This document shows, in pieces, positions 16,335 to 24,831 of a DNA stretch of 64,000 bases (positions are counted from its first letter, which is position 1; each line of letters opens with the position of its first letter). This DNA comes from Foliamicus sp963666765 (GTDB lineage: Bacteria > Pseudomonadota > Gammaproteobacteria > Steroidobacterales > Foliamicaceae). The notes below the pieces were generated by a model. It saw only the letters and a program-made list of their open reading frames with translations. It searched no databases and was not told where the DNA came from. The stretch spans positions 2,232,001 to 2,296,000 of the forward strand of contig OY762933.1 in assembly GCA_963666765.1 (NCBI GenBank). The letters run 5' to 3'. The position numbers and the translations under genes were made by a program.

Positions 16335-18799
16335 AAGTTGTACGCCAACCGAATGCCGAAGGTCCGCGGAATGGGAGCGGAGACCCGGACTTCGTTCTTG
16401 TTGGGACCCGAAATAAAGGTGAACAGGTCAACGCCGAGGGCGCCCTGCAGGAATTCATCGTGGTCCAGGGCGTTCTGGACAAAGGCCTCGACCGAGAGAG
16501 TCGTACTGCGCACGCCGAAACGAACATTTACGTTTTCGTAGGGTGACGTCTTCGCGATATTGGAAAAATCCGTGTAGCGGCTGCCCTGGTGGGCCCAGTC
16601 AACGCGGCCGTACCAGTCCCAGTCGCCCATCAGATTGTCCTCGTACTGGCCGGACACGTTCCAGGTGACCCGCGGCGCGCTGGGCAGTTCATTGCCGACC
16701 ACGCCGTCGAAGCTGCCGTAAATCAGGTTGCAGTCGCCGCAAACGAAGGACTTGACCTCGGTATCGTTGAGGCCGTAGGTGGCGGCGAGCGTGAGGTTTT
16801 CGGTGGCCTGAAACTGGCCTTCAAACTCGATGCCCCGGAGTTCCGCCGTGCCGTTGTTCAGGACGATGTTGATCAAATTGGCGACGCCGTCGGCAACCAC
16901 GGGAATGCTGTTGCCGACCTGGCCGTTCAGCCACTCATCGTAGTAGAGAGCCAGGGTGGTCCGGGCGCGGCCGTCAAGCCATGTGGCCTTCCAGCCGATT
17001 TCGTAGTTGTCGAGCTTCTCCTCGAGAATATTGATGCCGGCCGTTGGCGCCACGGCCCTGAGCGCGTCCAGCACGGCCGGACTTGCGCTGGCCAGCACCG
17101 CGTTGAAGCGTCCCGGGCGAAAACCGCGCGAGTACAGCACGTAAACCGTCGAGTTGTCGGCGTACTTGTAGTCCAGCGAGATGCGCGGAGCGAAGCTCTT
17201 GAACGTCGCGCTGAAAATCAGCGGCGTCTCGGGCGGCAGCTGGTTCACGCCAATCAGCGTGTTTTCCGAGATCTTGTCCCACTGATAGCGGGCTTCGGCG
17301 CTCAGGGTCAGCTTGGGTGTGATGTCGAAATACGCGGCGCCGAACACGGCAGGCGTTTCCACCTCGCGTTCCACGATGGCCGATACGAAGAACGGTCCCA
17401 CGATCAGGTTGCCGTATACGGACTGGCCCGGGGAATACGCATCGAAGTAATTGGCGCCCGCAACCCAGCGGAAGCGCTTGTCCTGAGGAGAGGTTACGCG
17501 GAACTCCTGGCTGAAGTCCTCTTGTTCGTTCTGGATGTTCAGCGTGGTATTCCAGTCCGGACGGACATCCGTGCGGCCCAGCACGCCGATAAACAGCGGA
17601 GCAAAGGGGTTGGGCCTTGAGCGGCCGTCGCGGTAGTTCAGGTCGATGATGTTCTGGTTCTTGTCGGTATGGAATGCCGACAAGGAAGTGAAGGAATAAC
17701 CCGAAGAGTGCTCGAAGTCGATGCGCAGGCTGGTCTGGAAGGCCTCGCGCTTGAGGCCCGGTTCCCGATGGAAGTCGGGATCGAACACCAGCCAGTTGGG
17801 ATTGGGATCGAACAGGGTTTTCTCGAGGATCGGATCGATCACCGTGTCGGCGGAAAATGTCGCCGGATCCAGATCGCTCATGCTGGGCAGTTCGCCGCAA
17901 ACATAGCCGAACGCGGCGCGCGAGCCCGGTTCCACCCCGGGGCGAAGCGGTGCGCTCAATGGATCGCAGCTGCCGTCGATATTGCCGCGGCCGTTGTAGG
18001 CATCCTGTTTGAGGGCGAATTGCGTTGCGGCCCAGTCCTCGTCCACGAAAAAATTCACGAACAGCTTCGCCTTGAGCGAGTCTGTAGGCGTGAAAACGAT
18101 CGTAGTGGCAAGGGAATTGGTGGTGCGCTCGCCCAGTTCGTCCGACGCGTCGGCAAAGTTGTCGATGTATCCCCCCTGTCGCCAGCGCCGGCCGCTGACC
18201 CGCACGGACAGCTTGTCCTTGACGATCGGGCCCTCGACCATGAGGTGCTGTTCGTTGGATCCGAAACTTGCAAAGTCGGCGGAGATCCGGCCGCCGAATT
18301 CATTACCGGGTTCCTTCATGACGAAATTCAGGGCGCCGACGAAGGTGGACCGGCCGAAATACGCGCTCTGCGGGCCTTTCAGGATCTCGACGCGCTCGGT
18401 GTCGACAATGCTGGGCGAGTAGCCGCCGACCACCGGTGCGCCGTCGATGAACAGCAGGCCGCCGGCATTGATGCCCACGTTGATGTTCAGGTAAAGGCCA
18501 CGGAACACCAGGGCGTTGGACGAACGGTCATTGCGCCCCGAGCCGCCCTGCTGGTTGGTGAAGCTGAAACTGGGCGTATACAACTGGATGTCGGTCAGCT
18601 CGGCCATGTCGATGGATTCCAGTTCCTCGGCGGAGAAGGCCGTAATCGCCAGCGGCACTTCCATCAGGTTCTCTTCGACCTTTCGGGCCGTCACCACGAT
18701 TTCTTCCAGCGCGAGTTCCTGAGCGCTTGCCGGCATCCCGGGCAGAACGAACAAAGGCATCGCTGCCCCAACGGCCAAAAGCAAAAAGCGTCTCATCAT
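16331..18799 (-). CDS. TonB-dependent outer-membrane receptor
   Basis: 822-residue receptor. The start chosen is the first of two ATGs at 18799 (MMRRFLLLAVG), preceded by GGAGGGG; longer in-frame starts would precede the signal peptide. The signal peptide ends near ASAQ and is followed by EEIVVTARKVEENLMEVP, close to that of the receptor at 277-2724. The plug has VEILKGPQSAYFGRSTFVGA and the barrel ends in RLAYNF with terminal Phe. It is divergent from the flavin amine oxidase gene (173 bp between starts), which suggests shared control. Ligand unknown. Confidence 0.93.
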   Translation of the reverse strand: MMRRFLLLAVGAAMPLFVLPGMPASAQELALEEIVVTARKVEENLMEVPLAITAFSAEELESIDMAELTDIQLYTPSFSFTNQQGGSGRNDRSSNALVFRGLYLNINVGINAGGLLFIDGAPVVGGYSPSIVDTERVEILKGPQSAYFGRSTFVGALNFVMKEPGNEFGGRISADFASFGSNEQHLMVEGPIVKDKLSVRVSGRRWRQGGYIDNFADASDELGERTTNSLATTIVFTPTDSLKAKLFVNFFVDEDWAATQFALKQDAYNGRGNIDGSCDPLSAPLRPGVEPGSRAAFGYVCGELPSMSDLDPATFSADTVIDPILEKTLFDPNPNWLVFDPDFHREPGLKREAFQTSLRIDFEHSSGYSFTSLSAFHTDKNQNIIDLNYRDGRSRPNPFAPLFIGVLGRTDVRPDWNTTLNIQNEQEDFSQEFRVTSPQDKRFRWVAGANYFDAYSPGQSVYGNLIVGPFFVSAIVEREVETPAVFGAAYFDITPKLTLSAEARYQWDKISENTLIGVNQLPPETPLIFSATFKSFAPRISLDYKYADNSTVYVLYSRGFRPGRFNAVLASASPAVLDALRAVAPTAGINILEEKLDNYEIGWKATWLDGRARTTLALYYDEWLNGQVGNSIPVVADGVANLINIVLNNGTAELRGIEFEGQFQATENLTLAATYGLNDTEVKSFVCGDCNLIYGSFDGVVGNELPSAPRVTWNVSGQYEDNLMGDWDWYGRVDWAHQGSRYTDFSNIAKTSPYENVNVRFGVRSTTLSVEAFVQNALDHDEFLQGALGVDLFTFISGPNKNEVRVSAPIPRTFGIRLAYNF

Positions 18800-18972
18800 T
18801 TGTCCCCTCCAGGCAATGCGGTCATGACTGACTCCGCAAGCAAATGCCACGTCGCAAGGCTGCGCCCAGCGCCGCAGGCAAACCGACGCGACGCCGCAAG
18901 AATAAACGAGATGCTACCCTTTGTCAGCTTTTTCCAACTCAGGGATTTCCTTTGCTGAGGAGGGGTTTCAAG
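18800..18972. promoter_or_regulatory. Divergent promoter region, receptor and amine oxidase
   Basis: 173-bp gap between two divergent starts, holding the ribosome-binding sites of both genes (GGAGGGG for the receptor on the minus strand near 18804-18810, GAGGAGGGG for the oxidase near 18957-18965). Promoters of both genes must lie here or overlap the gene starts. I could not pick out confident -35/-10 pairs or an operator palindrome. Confidence 0.45.
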
Positions 18973-20448
18973 TTGCCGCAACAGTCAATCAGCCGCCGCT
19001 CATTCAATTCGGCCCTTGGCCTGGCGTCGCTGGCCGCGGTAGCGCCATTCGTTCATACGCGCCGCGCCAGGGCCCGGGAATCGGCCGACGTCGTGGTTAT
19101 CGGGTCCGGTTTGTCCGGTCTGAATGCCGCCTGGATACTCAGTGAGGCCGGCGCGGATGTGCTGGTGCTGGAAGGCAGCAAACGCATCGGCGGCCGCGTG
19201 TGGTCGGCGGACGAGAAATGGGTCACGAACGCCGGCGAGGTGCCGATCGAGCTGGGAGCATCCCAGGTGGGACCTTCGTATGCCCGCGTCCTGTATGCCA
19301 TCGACCGACTGAACCTCCCAACGCTGAACGAGGACCGGACCGTGCTGCCGTTCGCCTATCACCTCGACGGCGCGCTCATCAAGGGGTCGGAATGGCCCGA
19401 CTCTCCGCATAACAGGACGGTTGGCGACGAACGCAGTATCCCCGCCGAGCAGTTCGGGCCGGCCATGCTGGCCAGGCTCAACCCGTTGAAGGAACTGGAC
19501 GATTGGCTGAATCCGCGTTTCCGGGACTATGACGTCTCCATTCATGACTTGCTGGCGCGCCATGGGGTTTCGGAAGGCGGCATTCGGCTGGCGGGGCATC
19601 AGTCCGATCTTCACGGCGTGTCCGCATTGCGTCTCTTCCAGGAGCAGACCCGCGGATCGTTCGAGGCAAGGTTCGCCGGCGCCCCGGGCGAGGACGGCGA
19701 ACCGCTTGAACGCTGGCCGAAGAACCTTGCCGGCGGGACTATTGCCCTGCCCCGCGCCATGGCTGCGCAATTGCCGGGGGAAGTTCGCCTTGGTCAGCAG
19801 GTTACGGCGATGGAAATCGAACCCGACGCGGTGGACGTGCGCACGCTGGACGGCGGCCGTTACCGCGCCAGGTTCGCCGTTGCAGCCACGCCGTTCACGG
19901 TACTGAGGGATGTTTCCATCTGGCCCCGCCCGCCGGGTCCGCAATTCCAGGCCATCGAGCGGCTCAATTACGCGGAAACCACCCGGGCTTTCTGCCGGAT
20001 CAGGGAGCCCTTCTGGCAGGAGGACGGATACGAGCCGTCGCTGTTTTCCGATGGGGCCGTGCGGATGTTCTGGACCATCGACAATCACACCGGCGATGGG
20101 GAGCACCGGGGGATGTTCGTGCTCACCAACACCGCAGGCAAGCAGGTCGCCGCCCGCCCGCCGGAAAGCGCGGCCCGCTTCCTGATCGAGGAGATGGAGC
20201 GAATCCGGCCGGCATCACGCGGCCAGATCGAGATCCTTCGCTATCACTCCTGGGAACGCCAGCCGCTGCAGCGCGGCTGCAGCCCGATGTTCGCCCCCGG
20301 ACAGGTTACGGCGTTCGCGAACGAGATGATCCTGCCGCACGGCCGCCTGCATTTCGCCGGCGAACATACCCGGCGCCTGGATTACGGCATGGAAGCGGCA
20401 ATGGAAGCGGGCGAACGGGCGGCCCTGGAGATCCTCGATCGAATCTAG
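18973..20448 (+). CDS. Tat-exported flavin amine oxidase
   Basis: 491-residue FAD-dependent amine oxidase-family protein. The start chosen is TTG 18973, eight bases after GAGGAGGGG. This puts the twin-arginine signal SRRSFNSALGLASLAAVAPF at the N-terminus, so the folded flavoprotein would be exported to the periplasm. FAD binding: DVVVIGSGLSGLNAAWIL, then VLEGSKRIGGRVWS; near the C-terminus LHFAGEHTRRLDYGMEAAM completes the site. Family members oxidise amines or desaturate amino acids; the substrate here is not known. It is divergent from a TonB receptor, hinting at periplasmic processing of an imported compound. Confidence 0.85.
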   Translation: MPQQSISRRSFNSALGLASLAAVAPFVHTRRARARESADVVVIGSGLSGLNAAWILSEAGADVLVLEGSKRIGGRVWSADEKWVTNAGEVPIELGASQVGPSYARVLYAIDRLNLPTLNEDRTVLPFAYHLDGALIKGSEWPDSPHNRTVGDERSIPAEQFGPAMLARLNPLKELDDWLNPRFRDYDVSIHDLLARHGVSEGGIRLAGHQSDLHGVSALRLFQEQTRGSFEARFAGAPGEDGEPLERWPKNLAGGTIALPRAMAAQLPGEVRLGQQVTAMEIEPDAVDVRTLDGGRYRARFAVAATPFTVLRDVSIWPRPPGPQFQAIERLNYAETTRAFCRIREPFWQEDGYEPSLFSDGAVRMFWTIDNHTGDGEHRGMFVLTNTAGKQVAARPPESAARFLIEEMERIRPASRGQIEILRYHSWERQPLQRGCSPMFAPGQVTAFANEMILPHGRLHFAGEHTRRLDYGMEAAMEAGERAALEILDRI

Positions 20449-20497
20449 TACCGGGACACGACACCGGCGCGGTCGCCCGCGCGGGACCAGAACCGGA

Positions 20498-20902
20498 TCA
20501 GCCCGCCGTCCTTGCGAGGACCATATCCCTCAGCGTGACCATCCCGGTAACGTTGCGCTCTTCATCCACCACCAGGGCCCGGTTCAGCCCCAGACTCACC
20601 AGGTGGCGGGCGGCATAACGGACCTGCATGGTGGCCGGCAGCGACACCACCGGCTTGCTCATCACTTCGTAAACGTGAACGCGGTCCGGGGCGCGGTTCC
20701 GGGCTATGACCTCGCGTGCGATCCCGGCAACATCGATAAGCCCGGCCTCATCGTCCGCGTCCCGGCGGTTTACGACCAGCGAGCTGATCGAGTTCTTGCG
20801 CATCATAGCGACCGCGTCGGCCACGGTGGCCAGTCCCTCGATGGTCTTGAGATCGCTGATCATCACTTCGCTCACGCGAATATTGCGCTTTTGGGTGCTC
20901 AT
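20498..20902 (-). CDS. CBS-domain protein
   Basis: 134-residue protein made of a tandem CBS pair (first about 10-62, with VSEVMISDLKTIEG; second about 75-130, with VYEVMSKPVVSLPA and VTGMVTLRDMVL). Such pairs bind adenine nucleotides and act as regulatory modules. It is the last gene of the DUF1538-DUF1538-PII-CBS operon; its ATG overlaps the PII-like gene's stop by 4 bp (ATGA). It carries no catalytic domain, so a regulatory role for the membrane proteins is inferred. Confidence 0.88.
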   Translation of the reverse strand: MSTQKRNIRVSEVMISDLKTIEGLATVADAVAMMRKNSISSLVVNRRDADDEAGLIDVAGIAREVIARNRAPDRVHVYEVMSKPVVSLPATMQVRYAARHLVSLGLNRALVVDEERNVTGMVTLRDMVLARTAG

Positions 20903-21249
20903 AATTCCTCCTCCACTTCTTTCATGATGGCCGGCAATTGCGTGCCCAGGCCCACGGCGTCCTCCACGGCAATCTGGAACGCGACGCCGGCGCCCGATTC
21001 GGCTTCAAACCGGCCCGCGTCCTGAATACGCTCCAGTATTTCCCGCGCCCGCGCTTCCGCCACCATGAACAGCAGCACGTCCCGCCTGGACGTAAGCTCC
21101 AGCCCCAGAAAGGTCTTTTCGGGCTTCAGGCCCTCGCCGCGCACGCTGGTGATGACCGTTGCGCCCGTTGCGCCGGCTTCGCGCGCGGCATCAATGATGC
21201 TGTCGGTCTTGTCGTCCGGCACCAAAGCGACAATAAGCTTCATATACAT
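20899..21249 (-). CDS. PII-like signalling protein
   Basis: 116-residue protein of the PII (GlnB-like) fold: MKLIVALVPDDKTDSIIDAA then GATGATVITSVRGEGLKPEK. PII proteins are trimers that bind ATP/ADP and control transporters and enzymes. The canonical T-loop uridylylation stretch with RGAEY is absent and replaced by a different loop (about 40-52), so it is PII-like rather than GlnB/GlnK. The second ATG (21243) gives the family N-terminus MKLIV; the first adds two residues. It lies 17 bp downstream of a DUF1538 gene and overlaps the CBS gene. Confidence 0.83.
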   Translation of the reverse strand: MYMKLIVALVPDDKTDSIIDAAREAGATGATVITSVRGEGLKPEKTFLGLELTSRRDVLLFMVAEARAREILERIQDAGRFEAESGAGVAFQIAVEDAVGLGTQLPAIMKEVEEEL

Positions 21250-21266
21250 CTAAGGATTCTCCTTGC

Positions 21267-22037
21267 CTAGTCGGTTTTCAGGCCCCGCAAACGGCCGATG
21301 GCGGAAACAGCCATGGCGTAGCCGAGCACGGAAATAATGGGAAAAACGCTGGCGAATGCGATCAGTCCGAACCCGTCGATCAGCGGACTTCGGCCCGGCA
21401 CCGAGGCGGCCAGCCCGAGTCCCAGAGCGGCCAGCACCGGGACCGTCACGGTGGACGTGGTAACGCCGCCGCTGTCATACGCCAGCGGAATGATGTTTCG
21501 GTTCGAACGAAAGGTCTGGGCGATGACCACGGCGTAGGCGCCGATGATGTACCAAGGCAGCGGCGTGCCGGTAACAATGCGCAGGCAACCCAGCGCCACG
21601 CCGGCGGCCACGCCGACGGCCACCGCGATTCGCAGCCCGCGTGCGGCCACCGCGCCGCCGGAAACCTCTTCGGCCTTGAGAGAGACAGCGATCAGCGAGG
21701 GCTCGGCTACGGTCGTGGCAAAGCCGACGGCGGCCGCAAATGCGTACACAATGAGATAGTCGTCCCATCGGACGAGGGCGGCGGACGCGCCTTCGAGCGC
21801 GCCGGAAGTGAGTTGAATCGCCATGGTTTCCCCAATCGGGAACAGTGCTTCCTCCAGGCCCACCAGAAACAGCGTAAGGCCCATGAGGACGAACACGAAA
21901 CCCAGCACGATTCGGCCCGGATTGGGCGCCGTGCGGCGCAATACCGCTGCCTGGAACAGGAACAGAACCACGATGATGGGCGCCACGTCGAACAGCGTTC
22001 CGAACGCCGTCTCAAGAAGCGTCGTCACGAAATCCAT
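21267..22037 (-). CDS. DUF1538 membrane protein, second of pair
   Basis: 256-residue integral membrane protein with about six or seven hydrophobic segments. Conserved features shared with its upstream paralogue are GFATTVAEPSL (about residue 105) and AYDSGGVTTSTVTVPV with DGFGLIAFASVFPI near the C-terminus. These match the DUF1538 family. From memory, a DUF1538 pair (UmpAB) from Halomonas was reported as a two-component Na+(Li+,K+)/H+ antiporter, so a cation/proton exchange role is plausible. Its ATG starts at the base where the upstream gene's stop ends (ATGA-type overlap). Confidence 0.85.
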   Translation of the reverse strand: MDFVTTLLETAFGTLFDVAPIIVVLFLFQAAVLRRTAPNPGRIVLGFVFVLMGLTLFLVGLEEALFPIGETMAIQLTSGALEGASAALVRWDDYLIVYAFAAAVGFATTVAEPSLIAVSLKAEEVSGGAVAARGLRIAVAVGVAAGVALGCLRIVTGTPLPWYIIGAYAVVIAQTFRSNRNIIPLAYDSGGVTTSTVTVPVLAALGLGLAASVPGRSPLIDGFGLIAFASVFPIISVLGYAMAVSAIGRLRGLKTD

Positions 22038-22774
22038 CAGATCACCATGCCGTAGGCGAGCACGAAGATCATCGGCGTAAGGCTGGCGAACGCGATCAGT
22101 CCGAACCCGTCCAGCATCGGATCGCGGCCCTTGATCGACGACGCCAATCCCACTCCCAGCGCCGTGACCAGCGGGACCGTGATGGTGCTTGTGGTCACGC
22201 CTCCGGAGTCATACGCCACGCCGATGATTTCATCCGGCGCGAACAGCGTCATCAGCGTAACCAGCGCGTAGCCGCCGATGATCAGATGGTGCAGGGGCCA
22301 TCCCCTGAGAATGCGCAGTACGCCAAGCACGATCGCCGCGCCCACCGACAGGGCCACAACCATGCGCAACTGAAAGGCATACGTGCTGCGCGCATCGTCG
22401 CTGTCGGCGATCGCTCCCGCCTCGGCCGCCACCTCCGCGGCCTTGTCGCCCACGGCCACGAGGGCCGGTTCCGCCACTGTGGCGCCGAATCCAAGGCAAA
22501 AGGCAAAGGCCAATAGCGCCACCGCGCTGCCCTTTTTCACGAAAGCATCCGCAATCGCCTCCCCCAGGGGAAACAGTCCCAGCTCCAGCCCCTGGATGAA
22601 CAAGGCCAGTCCCAGTACAACGCATGCCAGCCCCAGAGCCACACCGGCCAGGTTGGGGAACGGCTGCCGGATCACGACGATCTGGAAAAAGGCGATGACG
22701 ATGATGATGGGCGCCAGGTCGCGCAACGCGTCCGCGAGCCGCCGCAAGATTGCTAAAAAAGTTTGGGACCCCAT
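22037..22774 (-). CDS. DUF1538 membrane protein, first of pair
   Basis: 245-residue integral membrane protein, first gene of the operon. It carries LGFGATVAEPALVAVG (about 94-110) and AYDSGGVTTSTITVPL with DGFGLIAFASLTPM, collinear with the next gene, so the pair arose by tandem duplication. The conserved TVAEP and DSGGVTTST motifs, polar residues within hydrophobic stretches, are the likely ion path. It probably forms a heteromer with its paralogue. Promoter expected in the roughly 60 bp between it and rho. Confidence 0.85.
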   Translation of the reverse strand: MGSQTFLAILRRLADALRDLAPIIIVIAFFQIVVIRQPFPNLAGVALGLACVVLGLALFIQGLELGLFPLGEAIADAFVKKGSAVALLAFAFCLGFGATVAEPALVAVGDKAAEVAAEAGAIADSDDARSTYAFQLRMVVALSVGAAIVLGVLRILRGWPLHHLIIGGYALVTLMTLFAPDEIIGVAYDSGGVTTSTITVPLVTALGVGLASSIKGRDPMLDGFGLIAFASLTPMIFVLAYGMVI

Positions 22775-22833
22775 GCCTCAATGAGGACCATTCGAATACG
22801 CCTGGTCGGAATACTTGCTGTTTCGAGCGGCGC

Positions 22834-24267
22834 TCAGCCCATCTTCATTGTTTCGAAGAAGGCCTTGTTGCGCTTGGTGTCGCGCATCTTGTCGATGAGG
22901 AACTCGGCGGCCGCCAGTTCGTCCATGGGGTGGAGCAGCTTGCGCAGGACCCAGATCTTCTGAATCTCGTCGTCTGCGGTAATCAGGTCTTCGCGCCGCG
23001 TGCCGGAGCGATTGATATTGATTGCGGGGAAGACACGCTTCTCGGAAATCCTGCGGTCCAGGTGAATCTCCGAGTTGCCGGTGCCCTTAAATTCCTCGTA
23101 GATCACCTCGTCCATCTTCGAGCCGGTATCGACCAGCGCGGTGGCGAGAATCGTCAGGCTGCCGCCTTCCTCGATCTTGCGGGCCGCGCCGAAAAAGCGC
23201 TTGGGCCGATGGAGCGCGTTGGCTTCCACGCCGCCGGACAGCACTCGCCCGGAGGAAGGAGTGACGGTGTTGTAGGCGCGCGCCAGTCGAGTGATCGAGT
23301 CCAGCAGGATGACCACGTCGCGCCGGTGTTCGGCCAGTCGCCGGGCCTTGTGCAGCACCATTTCAGCCACCTGCACATGCCTTGTGGCCGGCTCGTCGAA
23401 CGTGCTGGAGACCACTTCGCCGCGCACCGTGCGCTGCATTTCCGTGACCTCCTCCGGCCGTTCGTCGATCAGCAGGACAATCAGGAAGGTTTCCGGGTAG
23501 TTCGCCGCGATGGACTGCGCGATGTTCTGCAGCAGCATCGTCTTTCCGGCCTTGGGCGGGGACACGATCAGTCCGCGCTGGCCCTTGCCCACCGGCGCGG
23601 CCATGTCGATGATCCGCGCGGTCAGGTCCTCGGTGCTGCCGTTGCCCTGCTCCAGCGAATAGCGTTCCTGCGGGAACAGCGGGGTGAGATTCTCGAACAG
23701 CACCTTGCCCTGGGACTTCTCGGGCGGCTCGAAATTGATCTGGTGGACTTTCAGCAGCGCGAAGTAACGCTCGTTGTCCAGCGGCGGGCGAACCAGCGCC
23801 GCCAGCGTGTCGCCGGTGCGCAGGTTGAATCGGCGGATCTGCCCGGGGGCAACGTAGATGTCGTCGGGCCCGGCCAGGTAGGACTCGTCCGCGGAGCGCA
23901 GGAACCCGAAGCCGTCCTGAAGGATTTCCAGCGCCCCTTCGGCGTAGATCGACGCACCCTCCGCGGCGTGAGCCTTGAGCACGGAGAAGATGATGTCCTG
24001 TTTGCGGGCCCGGGAGAGGCTCTCCAGCCCCAACTGGCGTCCCTGCTCCAGCACCTTGGCGACCGGCAGCTTCTTGAACTCGCCCAGCTTGAGCACATGG
24101 CCGAGCTGTTCCAGTTGCTCGTCGGTGATGGTCTCCTCGGCCGTGAAGACGCCTACGTCATCGTGCTGGCGGCGGTCCCGGCGCCGCCCGCGCGGCGCAA
24201 CGTTGGGGTTTCGGGAACGGGGCCCGCGGCCTCGCTGTCTTCCCGGGTTTCCGGCGTAATTTCTCAC
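22834..24267 (-). CDS. rho: Transcription termination factor Rho
   Basis: 477-residue RNA-dependent ATPase hexamer that ends transcription. The start taken is GTG 24267, overlapping the trxA stop as GTGA. Domain order: basic, disordered extension (about 1-50, rich in Arg/Gly/Asn), N-terminal helix bundle (LESLSRARKQDIIFSVLK), cold-shock-like RNA-binding domain (LEILQDGFGFLRS) and ATPase with Walker A PPKAGKTMLLQ, then VVILLDSITRLARAYN. E. coli Rho is 419 residues, so the extension is a real addition unless a later start is used; none with good context is seen. Confidence 0.95.
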   Translation of the reverse strand: MRNYAGNPGRQRGRGPRSRNPNVAPRGRRRDRRQHDDVGVFTAEETITDEQLEQLGHVLKLGEFKKLPVAKVLEQGRQLGLESLSRARKQDIIFSVLKAHAAEGASIYAEGALEILQDGFGFLRSADESYLAGPDDIYVAPGQIRRFNLRTGDTLAALVRPPLDNERYFALLKVHQINFEPPEKSQGKVLFENLTPLFPQERYSLEQGNGSTEDLTARIIDMAAPVGKGQRGLIVSPPKAGKTMLLQNIAQSIAANYPETFLIVLLIDERPEEVTEMQRTVRGEVVSSTFDEPATRHVQVAEMVLHKARRLAEHRRDVVILLDSITRLARAYNTVTPSSGRVLSGGVEANALHRPKRFFGAARKIEEGGSLTILATALVDTGSKMDEVIYEEFKGTGNSEIHLDRRISEKRVFPAININRSGTRREDLITADDEIQKIWVLRKLLHPMDELAAAEFLIDKMRDTKRNKAFFETMKMG

Positions 24268-24584
24268 AGTTTTTCTTCCAGCATCCTCGTGATCTGTTGC
24301 CGCGGCTGCGCGCCGACAACCTGCATTTCCACCTGTCCGTTCTTGAACAGTATCAGCGTGGGAATGCTGCGCACGTTGTAGCGAAAGGCGGTCTGCTGGG
24401 CCTCGTCGACATTGAGTTTGACCACCTGCATTCGCCCTTCGTATTCGTCCGCAATTTGCTCCAGAACCGGCGCGATCATCTTGCAGGGACCGCACCACTC
24501 CGCCCAGAAATCAACCAGTACCGGGATTTCATTGTCCAGCACGTTGGCCTGGAAATCGTCTTCCGCTACTTGGGTAACGCTCAT
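24264..24584 (-). CDS. trxA: Thioredoxin
   Basis: 106-residue thioredoxin, a cytoplasmic disulfide reductant. The active site is FWAEWCGPCKM (Cys31 and Cys34); the cis-Pro loop is VRSIPTLILFKNG. The start is ATG 24584 with GAGGAGAC upstream; an in-frame ATG at 24605 would precede that site. It overlaps rho by 4 bp and is divergent from rhlB, as in E. coli. Confidence 0.96.
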   Translation of the reverse strand: MSVTQVAEDDFQANVLDNEIPVLVDFWAEWCGPCKMIAPVLEQIADEYEGRMQVVKLNVDEAQQTAFRYNVRSIPTLILFKNGQVEMQVVGAQPRQQITRMLEEKL

Positions 24585-24831
24585 ATCAGGGTCTCCTCGA
24601 GACACATATGGAGAAGAAATATATAGACGAAGCCCCTCGCCTCGCCTGAAAAAATCCTGGCCCGCGTCGGTACTCTGCGAATGGTTCGAAAACGGCTGCT
24701 GCAGCTTGGAAAGGCCACGCGCCCCCGAACGATCTCGGGCGTGGCGAACATTCTACATGAAAATTTGCACGCCGGGTTGGTGCAGCGGGGGGCTGGACAC
24801 TAGAATACGCAACGTCGTAAAAGTCCGCACA
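24585..24831. promoter_or_regulatory. Divergent promoter region, trxA-rho and rhlB
   Basis: 247 bp between divergent genes with no ORF of its own that looks real. It holds the trxA ribosome-binding site near 24592-24598. In E. coli this interval carries the rho leader and its autoregulated promoter; no equivalent leader structure could be identified here by eye. Confidence 0.4.

Noticed and set aside
22750..24381. 543-residue plus-strand frame across rho
   Set aside because: Shadow of rho and of the DUF1538 gene start; no recognisable domain, while the minus strand encodes Rho with Walker motifs.
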